This document shows positions 49,401-61,400 of a stretch of 64,000 nt of DNA, piece after piece. Numbering within the stretch: the first letter of the stretch is position 1; each line of letters starts with the position of its first letter. Where the stretch lies: NCBI GenBank assembly GCA_032718475.1, contig JAUCBJ010004880.1:1-64000 (forward strand), in the 5' to 3' direction. The notes beneath the pieces were generated by a model. It saw only the letters and a program-made list of their open reading frames with translations. It was not told the origin of the DNA and did no database searches. The DNA comes from Nemertoderma westbladi (Eukaryota > Xenacoelomorpha > Nemertodermatida > Nemertodermatidae). Both the position numbers and the translations under genes were made by a program.

Positions 49401-52400
49401 TTTCACCTGGTTGATTCTTCTCTGTTTTCTGTTCCAGTAGCCGATTTTTGACCCCAGCCTGGTGTACCACTGGCGGTCCTTGTTGACCCGGGCGACTTCT
49501 GACAGCTAAACAGGTAGTACCACATTACTGCCATAGTGGTAACAGGATCCGGGGACCCTGACCTGACAGACTACCTGTAGTCAGTCAAGCACCATAATTA
49601 ATTTTAATTTATTTGGAAAAAATAATAAAGAATTTGTATATATTTTTATTTTAGATGAACAACAGCCAGACTCGAAACTAACAAATGAACAGGTAAATAT
49701 GCTGAGAGCTCGCCGAATGGCAATTAGTGTCGCACCAACTGGGAAACCTCTTATATCTATGGATGATGACGATGATGATGATGATGAGGATGATGATGAG
49801 GATACCGAATCACAATCGTACAATAATGACAACGAAGATTCTCCACCATTCCAAAGATGTAGGTAAACCAACCACGGCTACTGTAGGTAAACCAACCATG
49901 GCTACTGTAGGTAAACCAACCACGGCTACTGTAGGTAAACCAACTACGGCTACTGTAGGTAAACCAACCATGGCTACTGTAGGTAAACCAACCACGGCTA
50001 CTGTAGGTAAACCAACCACTGCTACTGTAGGTAAACCAACCACGGCTACTGTAGGTAAACCAACCACGGCTACTGTAGGTAAACCAACTACGGCTACTGT
50101 AGGTAAACCAACCACGGCTACTGTATGTAAACCAACCACGGCTACTGTAGGTAAACCAACCACGGCTACTGTAAGTAAACCAACCACGGCTACTGTAGGT
50201 AAACCAACCACGGCTACTGTAGGTAAACCAACCACGGCTACTGTAGGTAAACCAACCACGGCTACTGTAGGTAAACCAACCACGGCTACTGTAGGTAAAC
50301 CAACCACGGCTACTGTAGGTAAACCAACTACGGCTACTGTAGGTAAACCAACTACGGCTACTGTAGGTAAACCAACCAGGGCTACTGTAGGTAAACCAAC
50401 CACGGCTACTGTAGGTAAACCAACCACGGCTACTGTAGGTAAACCAACTACGGCTTCTGTAGGTAAACCAACCACGGCTACTGTAGGTAAACCAACTACG
50501 GCTACTATAGGTAAACCAACTACGGCTACTGTAAGTAAACCAACCACGGCCACTGTAGGTGAACCAACCATGGATACTGAAGATAAACCAACTACGGCTA
50601 CTGTAGGTAAACCAACCACGGCTACTGTAGGTAAACCAACCACGGCTACTGTAGGTAAACCAACTACGGCTACTGTAGGTAAACCAACCACGGCTACTGT
50701 AGGTAAACCAACTACGGCTACTGAAGGTAAACCAACTACGGCCACTGTAGGTAAACCAACTACGGCCACTGTAGGTAAACCAACTACGGCCACTGTAGGT
50801 AAACCAACTACGGCTACTGTAGGTAAACCAACTACGGCCACTGTAGGTAAACCAACTACGGCCACTGTAGATAAACCAACTACGGCCACTGTAGGTAAAC
50901 AAACTACGGCTACTGTAGGTAAACCAACTACGGCTACTGTAGGTAAACCAACTACGGCCACTGTAGGTAAACCAACTACGGCCACTGTAGGTAAACCAAC
51001 TACGGCTACTGTAGGTAAACCAACAACGGCTACTGTAGGTAAACCAACCACGGCTACTATAGGTAAACCAACTACGGCCACTGTAGGTAAACCAACTACG
51101 GCTACTGTAGGTAAACCAACTACGGCTACTGTAGGTAAACCAACCACGGCTACTGTAGGTAAGCCAACTACGGCTACTGTAGGTAAACCAACCACGGCTA
51201 CGCTACTGTAGGTAAACCAACCACGGCTACTGTAGGTAAACCAACCACGGCTACTGAAGGTAAACCAACTTCGGCTACTGTAGGTAAACCATCCATGGCT
51301 ACTGTAGGTAAACCAACCACGGCTACTGTAGGTAAACCAACCACGGCTACTGAAGGTAAACCAACTTCGGCTACTGTAGGTAAACCATCCATGGCTACTG
51401 TAGGTAAACCAACCACGGCTACTGTAGGTAAACCAACCACGGCTACTGTAGGTAAACCAACCACGGCTACTGTAGGTAAACCAACTACGGCTACTGTAGG
51501 TAAACCAACCACGGCTACTGTAGGTAAACCAACCATGGCTACTGTAGGTAAACCAACCACGGCTACTGTTGGTAAACCAACCACGGCCACTGTAGGTAAA
51601 CCAACTATGGCCACTGTAGGTAAACCACCCACGGCTACTGTAGGTAAACCAACTACGGCTACTGTAGGTAAACCAACCACGGCTACTGTAGGTAAACCAA
51701 CTACGGCTACTGTAGGTAAACCAACCACGGCTACTGAAGGTAAACCAACCACGGCTACTGTAGGTAAACCAACCACGGCTACTGAAGGTAAACCAACTTC
51801 GGCTACTGTAGGTAAACCATCCATGGCTACTGTAGGTAAACCAACCACGGCTACTGTAGGTAAACCAACCACGGCTACTGAAGGTAAACCAACTTCGGCT
51901 ACTGTAGGTAAACCATCCATGGCTACTGTAGGTAAACCAACCACGGCTACTGAAGGTAAACCAACTACGGCTACTGTAGGTAAACCAACTACGGCTACTG
52001 TAGGTAAACCAACCACGGCTACTGTAGGTAAACCAACCACGGCTACTGAAGGTAAACCAACCACGGCTACTGTAGGTAAACCAACTACGGCTACTGTAGG
52101 TAAACCAACCACGGCTACTGTAGGTAAACCAACTACGGCTACTGTAGGTAAACCAACCACGGCTACTGTAGGTAAACCAACCACGGCTACTGAAGGTAAA
52201 CCAACTTCGGCTACTGTAGGTAAACCATCCATGGCTACTGTAGGTAAACCAACCACGGCTACTGTAGGTAAACCAACCACGGCTACTGTAGGTAAACCAA
52301 CCACGGCTACTGTAGGTAAACCAACTATGGCCACTGTAGGTAAACCACCCACGGCTACTGTAGGTAAACCAACTACGGCTACTGTAGGTAAACCAACCAC

Positions 52401-55400
52401 GGCTACTGTAGGTAAACCAACTACGGCTACTGTAGGTAAACCAACCACGGCTACTGAAGGTAAACCAACCACGGCTACTGTAGGTAAACCAACCACGGCT
52501 ACTGAAGGTAAACCAACTTCGGCTACTGTAGGTAAACCATCCATGGCTACTGTAGGTAAACCAACCACGGCTACTGTAGGTAAACCAACCACGGCTACTG
52601 AAGGTAAACCAACTTCGGCTACTGTAGGTAAACCATCCATGGCTACTGTAGGTAAACCAACCACGGCTACTGAAGGTAAACCAACTACGGCTACTGTAGG
52701 TAAACCAACTACGGCTACTGTAGGTAAACCAACCACGGCTACTGTAGGTAAACCAACCACGGCTACTGAAGGTAAACCAACCACGGCTACTGTAGGTAAA
52801 CCAACTACGGCTACTGTAGGTAAACCAACCACGGCTACTGTAGGTAAACCAACTACGGCTACTGTAGGTAAACCAACTATGGGTACTGTAGGTAAACCAA
52901 CTACGGCTACTGTAGGTAAACCAACCACGGCTACTGAAGGTAAACCAACTTCGGCTACTGTAGGTAAACCATCCACGGCTACTGAAGGTAAACCAACCAC
53001 GGCTACTGTAGGTAAACCAACCACGGCTACGCTACTGTAGGTAAACCAAACACGGCTACTGTAGGTAAACCAACCACGGCTACTGAAGGTAAACCAACTT
53101 CGGCTACTGTAGGTAAACCATCCATGGCTACTGTAGGTAAACCAACCACGGCTACTGTAGGTAAACCAACCACGGCTACTGAAGGTAAACCAACTTCGGC
53201 TACTGTATGTAAACCATCCATGGCTACTGTAGGTAAACCAACCACGGCTTCTGTAGGTAAACCAACCACGGCTACTGTAGGTAAACCAACCACGGCTACT
53301 GTAGGTAAACCAACTACGGCCACTGTAGGTAAACCATCCACGGCTACTGAAGGTAAACCAACTACGGCTACTGTAGGTAAACCAACCACGGCTACTGTAG
53401 GTAAACCAACTACGACTACTGTAGGTAACCCAACCACGGCTACGCTACTGTAGGTAAACCAACCACGGCTACTGTAGGTAAACCAACCACGGCTACTGTA
53501 GGTAAACCAACCACGGCTACTGTAGGTAAACCAACTATGGCCACTGTAGGTAAACCACCCACGGCTACTGTAGGTAAACCAACTACGGCTACTGTAGGTA
53601 AACCAACCACGGCTACTGTAGGTAAACCAACTACGGCTACTGTAGGTAAACCAACCACGGCTACTGAAGGTAAACCAACCACGGCTACTGTAGGTAAACC
53701 AACCACGGCTACTGAAGGTAAACCAACTTCGGCTACTGTAGGTAAACCATCCATGGCTACTGTAGGTAAACCAACCACGGCTACTGTAGGTAAACCAACC
53801 ACGGCTACTGAAGGTAAACCAACTTCGGCTACTGTAGGTAAACCATCCATGGCTACTGTAGGTAAACCAACCACGGCTACTGAAGGTAAACCAACTACGG
53901 CTACTGTAGGTAAACCAACTACGGCTACTGTAGGTAAACCAACCACGGCTACTGTAGGTAAACCAACCACGGCTACTGAAGGTAAACCAACCACGGCTAC
54001 TGTAGGTAAACCAACTACGGCTACTGTAGGTAAACCAACCACGGCTACTGTAGGTAAACCAACTACGGCTACTGTAGGTAAACCAACTATGGGTACTGTA
54101 GGTAAACCAACTACGGCTACTGTAGGTAAACCAACCACGGCTACTGAAGGTAAACCAACTTCGGCTACTGTAGGTAAACCATCCACGGCTACTGAAGGTA
54201 AACCAACCACGGCTACTGTAGGTAAACCAACCACGGCTACGCTACTGTAGGTAAACCAAACACGGCTACTGTAGGTAAACCAACCACGGCTACTGAAGGT
54301 AAACCAACTTCGGCTACTGTAGGTAAACCATCCATGGCTACTGTAGGTAAACCAACCACGGCTACTGTAGGTAAACCAACCACGGCTACTGAAGGTAAAC
54401 CAACTTCGGCTACTGTATGTAAACCATCCATGGCTACTGTAGGTAAACCAACCACGGCTTCTGTAGGTAAACCAACCACGGCTACTGTAGGTAAACCAAC
54501 CACGGCTACTGTAGGTAAACCAACTACGGCCACTGTAGGTAAACCATCCACGGCTACTGAAGGTAAACCAACTACGGCTACTGTAGGTAAACCAACCACG
54601 GCTACTGTAGGTAAACCAACTACGACTACTGTAGGTAACCCAACCACGGCTACGCTACTGTAGGTAAACCAACCACGGCTACTGTAGGTAAACCAACCAC
54701 GGCTACTGAAGGTAAACCAACTTCGGCTACTGTAGGTAAACCATCCATGGCTACTGTAGGTAAACCAACCACGGCTACTGTAGGTAAACCAACCACGGCT
54801 ACTGTAGGTAAACCAACCACGGCTACGCTACTGTAGGTAAACCAACCACGGCTACTGTAGGTAAACCAACCACGGCTACTGTAGGTAGACCAACTACGGC
54901 TACTGTAGGTAAACCAACCACAGCTACTGTAGGTAAACCAACTACGGCCACTGTAGGTAAACCATCCACGGCTACTGTAGGTAAACCAACTACGGCTACT
55001 GTAGGTAAACCATCCATGGCTACTGTAGGTAAACCAACCACGGCTACTGTAGGTAAACCAACCACGGCTACTGAAGGTAAACCAACTTCGGCTACTGTAG
55101 GTAAACCATCCATGGCTACTTCAATTTGTATAATAGTGGGGTATGGAATATCACTAAATTCATAGAAATAGCAATTTCTTTTGCTTAGAGATTTCAAAAA
55201 TATTTTCAGCCTATCAGGCTCATCAGTAGCCCTTAACCAGTTCAGCAACTTTCCCCTGACACTTACTCTCCTAGACAGGCAGTCTTAAGTTGCAGTCATA
55301 TCTCTAACAGCGGACCCAAGTATGTTAGAGTGAAACAAAGGGAAGTACAAATAAATAAATATTCAGCTCGAGTATTATTGCTGCCAGGTGATATTAATTA

Positions 55401-58400
55401 AATGAATTAGAGTTGAGCTGTTATGTAACTGTAATGAATGGTTTAGCAAATGGCTGAACTGGTTAGCGCTACTGGTAAGGCCGGATATGCCGAAACGTGC
55501 GTATAGCGTTGGTTCAACCCCCTGTGACGTGCTTCCTCATTTTTTCCATTTCTGAACAAAACATTACAGTTGCATAAAAACATAACTCCAATTTATTAAA
55601 AAAATTCCATTGTTATTTGGATTTGTAAATATAATAACTGCATATTATTTAACATGAATTACAAAATTAAATAAGTTATGTTACCATTGTTAATATTAAT
55701 TCTAGACATCAACCCATTTAGTCGAGTTAGACGGCATCGACGAATTATGAGATGCTGTAAATGTGAGAAAAGATTCCGATTGGCTCTTAAACGCGTCGTT
55801 AAATCCGACACATTTTACTGGGGAGTCATCATGGTGGTGTTCCTTAACACTGTATTCGTATCATTGGAGCACTACGACCAACCGGAATGGTTGACAACTT
55901 TCCTAAGTATGTAATACTACTTACTACTACTATAATCGGCTTGCTGTATACATACAGGTATACATGTATATTATATATATGTACATGAATTGATGAATAC
56001 ATATATAAATTTATATATGTATAAATATGTAGAGATACGTTAGGATCTCAAAATTAATAACACCCTGATATGTAGGGTAAAATAGTTCATTATACCAGTG
56101 CCTTCAATCAATATATTACATATCAAGATTATTAATTCACTCATTAATTTTATGTTTTTGATTTAATTCACAATTAATTATGTTGATTATTTAATTCAAC
56201 TTTGAAATATTTACTTCTTTACAAGTAGAATAACAAAAATAATTATTTCACTACTTCAACTAAACAGTAGCTAAACAATTTATACTTCTTCTTTTTTTTA
56301 AAGTATTTGTTCGCCTTTGAATATCGAATTTTCAATACAAAATATTATTTAAAATTTCAGTTCAGTTTAGCAGAAACAAAACTGTTTTAACACGAATTTA
56401 ACAAGATTTTAACCTGGAATTTCAAACAATATTTTACGATAATTCAAATTTAAATTCATTGTGTTTCAGATATTACGGAGATAGGATTTCTGGGTCTATT
56501 TATTTTGGAAATATTAATAAAGTTGTATTCCTTATCACCTCGGTTGTACTTTAAGAGTTCATTCAATTGCTTTGATATTGTGGTAAGTATAATCGGGTAT
56601 ATGTGTAATACAATTAATTAATTATATAATTAAATAAATGTATTAAAATTTACTCTATTGGAAAATTATTTGCGGAAAATGATTACACACAGATCTTACA
56701 GCCAAACATAAGTAAATTACAATTACCATTACATAACCTATAGTTTCATCGTCGGCTTGATTAGAAAGTGGATTGCTCTATGAAAGGAAATTTCTTCATG
56801 CAAAACTTTCAAACCGTAAAGGTCTTTATTGCGAAAATATTTTCTAACGAAATTTAAACGTGACCAAAATATGACGTAGGTGGTAGGATGGTTGTGGGGC
56901 GATCCACGTAAGTCTACGCGAGCTTTAGTTGAGGAGTCGTTGTTTTTGTTGTAGTCATCGTCGTTGTCGACGCTAATAAGTCACAATTTGGAAAACATGT
57001 AGTCTATAAAAGGTTAAGGCCAGACTTATATTGTTCATCTAAAAACCGCTAGGCGACTGGCGACTGACTAGGTCCACTATTTGTACCTCTACGCAAGGGC
57101 TCGCCTGTGCGAAGTTCCAAGGTATGTGTTCGCATACTGATTGTTCTTATATGTGGGGCGAGCCACGAAGTTGGCGGAGCCTTAGCGAATTGACACTGTT
57201 AGGGGGTGGGTCAATTTATGCAAATAGTTGTCGTCGTCGTTGTCGTCGTCGTCGTCGTTGTCGTCGTCGTCGTCGTCGTCGTTACGATTTTGACATGCTA
57301 ATAACTTTGTCGGATTTAAAGCTGCCAAGTTGAAAATTTGTAGGTATCAATATGAGCAAAAGTTGAGATTTTTGAGAGACTTTCAGACACCATCAGTGCA
57401 ATGGTCTCCCGCTAGAGGGCCACATGTCTAAACATTAAATGCCCTCCCATTTCTTTGCTTTTAATCCGTTTAAGCTGAAACTTGGCAGATATGTATTAGA
57501 CCATTAGCTGTGACTTTCAAAGGAGGCGAATCCATCTGCAGTTCTCCAGTCTGCCGCTAGAGGGCCAACGTGACTATTTGCATAAATTGACCTACCCCCT
57601 AACAGTGTCAATTCGCTAAGGCTCTGCCAACTTCGTGCTGCGCGAAGTCCCCACTTCGTGTATTATTATGTAGATATTTATATGTACTTGGTGTAATTAT
57701 ATTGTTTATAGTATCATTGTGTTACATGTGCTATATAGTAGCATTAGCTTTAAAAAGATAGGGCCTACTCATTTAACTATCAGTAAATATTTCCGTATTT
57801 TATACTCTTACTAACTAAACTGCATATGCTGGGATGTAATAGCCGAGTCCTAGTGGTATATGTATTGTATTGGGGTTTTAATTATCTTTATTTTCGTCAT
57901 TTTAGGTGCTGATATCCAGTATATGTGAGGAAATTTGGGTAATATTCTTCAGACAGGAGTCAACGGGTTTTGGTATAAGCACCTTGCGAGCATTGAGATT
58001 ACTTCGTATATTCAAAGTTACACAGTAAGTCTAAAACAGAGTGAAAGTTTATTAGTGTAAAATATGATGCATTTTAAACTGCAATAAATATGAATTTCGA
58101 CACGATTGATTTGGCAGCTAAGGGATTGGTGCACCTTCACTAGGTGCACCTTCACTAGGTTGTCACTGGCCTTGAAGATGCGGATAATTTCGCGAAAGTC
58201 ATGGGGGATAGGGAGTTGTGACGGCGCAATTTTGTTGATAAGTCGGCACAGCATTCTTAATGTACGCTGCATTAGAGCATGCCAATAATTGTGGATTGAA
58301 TGGTGGATGCAAAAATATTTTGAGATACTTTTTAATAATTTTTTAGTGGATATTATTAAGCCAGCATAGAATGTCACTGTACAGCTTCAATGCGGCAGGT

Positions 58401-61400
58401 CGATCATAGTAGTAGTAGTAGTAGTAGGTTAACAAAACATAATGAAAATAATTAAAATTTACTTGGTCCACACGCACGTGGAAATGACCACTGGCGATTC
58501 TGCGTCCCAGAAAGCACAAATAAAATGTTCATATCAGCACTTATTACGTTTTTACTTATCTTGAAAATTTCAACATTTTGAGTACCACACCACGCCTACT
58601 GTTTAGAGCCAATAAAATAGTGGCATATCGGTCATTTTAAATGCGTTGAACTTTTTGCCAATAATTTGTGCAGAAAAACCACAGAAAAGCCAAGAATATT
58701 GATAAAATCATAACATTATACATTAGAGCAAAATCTAAAATTAAAATAATTTTAACGAGCCACGCCCTACAATTTCAGGGCCTCAACAATGGCAGACCTA
58801 AGAAAAACTTGTATATTTTGAAAAAAGTGAAAAAAGCTTCAAGGGAATATACATAATTTGACATCACAATAATCCGTGATAAGTGTTACATAAAAGTTAA
58901 TAAAATAAATTATTTGTGATATTTTTAAGTTTTGATGTTTAGGAAGGTTACTGTTAGGTGATACGGCAAACTTCTTAAAATTTAGAAAGAGATTTTAAAA
59001 GTTTAAAAGAGTTGCTGTGAAGGTTGGAAAGTGTTTCAGTTTAAATAAATTATAATTATTGTATTTCAATTTTTATTTATTTGGTTTACAGATACTGGAG
59101 ATCATTGAGAAATCTTGTTGTATCTCTTATTTGGTTTACAGATACTGGAAATCATTTAGAAATCTTGTTGTATCTCTTATTTGGTTTACAGATACTGGAG
59201 ATCATTGAGAAATCTTGTTGTATCTCTTATTTGGTTTACAGATACTGGAAATCATTGAGAAATCTTGTTGTATCTCTTATTTGGTTTACAGATACTGGAA
59301 ATCATTGAGAAATCTTGTTGTATCTCTGCTGAATTCAATCCGCTCGATCTTATCTCTGTTGTTTCTGTTATTTTTATTCATTCTTATATTTGCTCTCCTC
59401 GGGATGCAGCTATTTGGAGGAAGGTGTGTTATGATTATCTATCATATATATACCTTATTATCTATAAATACTCGTTTCATACCTCATGAAACAACCCCAT
59501 CCGTACACACTACAGTACAAAGTTGGTAAGCATTAAATATGATTGAATATCAGAAGATTCGTATATAAAAAATAGAATATTATACAATATAATATCGGAC
59601 TAATTAGATGGTACAAAGTACTACAAATCTCATTCTCTTCCGAGATCCCATGTAAGGCACTCCATAACTGAATTAATTAAACTATAAAAACATTAGTCGT
59701 CTACATGAATGAGTTTTTCATGAGCCAGCAAAACTGCCTCATGTATATAGCGAAATCAATTATACTAAATTTCAGTATTTTTCTGGAAAATTGCTGTCAT
59801 GGACCTGGACTGTTGCGTTCTACATTTAAAATTACTCTGCGTCCTATTTTTATATTTTTTATTTTTCATTTTCTATATTTCGTTTTCATATCTGTAATTA
59901 ATTGTTGTACACATCGTTTGCCGTGTAGTTGAAAAGTTATTTGTAAAGCGGCATTCTTGAAATATAGGTAGCTGGGGCTCTATAAATATAAATTATTATT
60001 CAGTCCTTAACTTACCTTTGATTCACAAACATGAAATACATTATGACATACCTCCCCCTATTGAGTTGGCAATAGGGTTAGTGCGTGAAAAAATTGTTGG
60101 GCTAGAAACAAATGAATGAAGGGTAAGAAGAAGGTGCTCTGAATCGAGTGACAGGGGTGTTTTTTGTAAAAACACGAGGAAACGGTCGAAATGATGGGTT
60201 TAAGTAAGCGCGGGAGGCCAATTTTGAAAATCGGCTGTGATTGGCTGCTACATATTTGATGTCATTACGCTGTGATCTGATCATTTTTTATATTGGTTTC
60301 TATGGATAGAGTTTTCGATCAATTCAAATACACATTAAATCTCAATCATTTCAGACGTGGCTTATATCAATTGAAAGCGGAGAGTCTTTGCGCGTATTTT
60401 GACACTATAATTAATTAAATTCATATAGGGGAAGATTGATAAAATGCTGTTTACAATTACAAACTCGGCAGATTGCCTGACCGGTATTTAAGCAGCACTC
60501 AGCCTTTTGTAGTATTTGAGTATTGCAGATTTACTTCATTAAGTAGGGTTTACCGGTGACGGGAACACATTTTTAATATTCAAATAGCCTACCAACCAAT
60601 TATTACTGTACTACAGTATAGAACCGGTTGACCGGTGTCCTAGGCGATATGCCCACCCCCCCCCCCCCCCCCCCCCCTCCCCATCGACTTAAGTAGGCCT
60701 ATAGTAATATTGCAGTACAGCAGTAGGCCTAGCCAGCACTTTTGTTTGTTTTTTTGGTTAGGGTTAGTTGGTCTTGCCCAAACCCTAATTAAAACTGTTA
60801 TGTAACCCTAACCCTAAGTCATGAGGCTCTAGTCTAATAAATTTTGTGGAATTTTGGACCCTTGCCATTGGCCCTCGGTTTCGGGTCACCCTTTCACTTT
60901 GAATTAGGGTTTCGGACCGCCACTCTCGAAATCTGGGGTGAAAATGCTCTGGAGGGCATTTGGCGCTAGGTGAAAATGCCCGGGGTGAGGCATTTTCGCC
61001 TGCGACACCGGTATTACTTTGGTGTTATTTTAAACACACCCCGTCACTCGATTCAGGGCACCTTCTTACCCCTTATTTATTTGTTACTAGCTCATCAATT
61101 TTTTCGCGCACCAACCCTATTCGGTGTTTTCATTATGCTGCTCAAAAATTTAGTGGCATTAGATTGTGGGACGAGCCACAAAGTCTTATAGAGATGTTAT
61201 TTGCATAAATTACAGTGAATGTCACTCAGAGTCAACTTCACAAATCACGATTAAAGTTTCACACTCCACAATGCAAAATAAAATCCTGTATGATATGGTT
61301 CCGAGACTTTCGGGGCATGAAATCCCCACAAGGTGTGGGTGTAAAAAGACCTCACCGACAATTATTCCTGGAAGAGACAATTATTCCTGACTTTTTGAGA

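Noticed and set aside
49861-49866. AG|GTAAAC as the exon 9 donor
   Set aside because: It looks stronger but leaves two bases and puts exon 10 out of frame. The GAT|GTAGGT site keeps phase. RNA data could reverse this choice.
49859-55120. Possible CRISPR-like array because of regular repetition
   Set aside because: Units are head to tail with no spacers, the genome is eukaryotic, and no cas genes are present.
49727-55248. Very long repetitive frames (KPTTATVG on plus, VGLPTVAV and related on minus) that look like giant repeat proteins
   Set aside because: They arise because the 24-base unit is divisible by three. They are in a different frame from exon 9, change frame at each five-base insertion, and the exon frame itself meets TAA in the first unit.
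60780-60830. Interstitial telomere array
   Set aside because: Only a couple of TTAGGG/CCCTAA units occur on either strand, too few to call.
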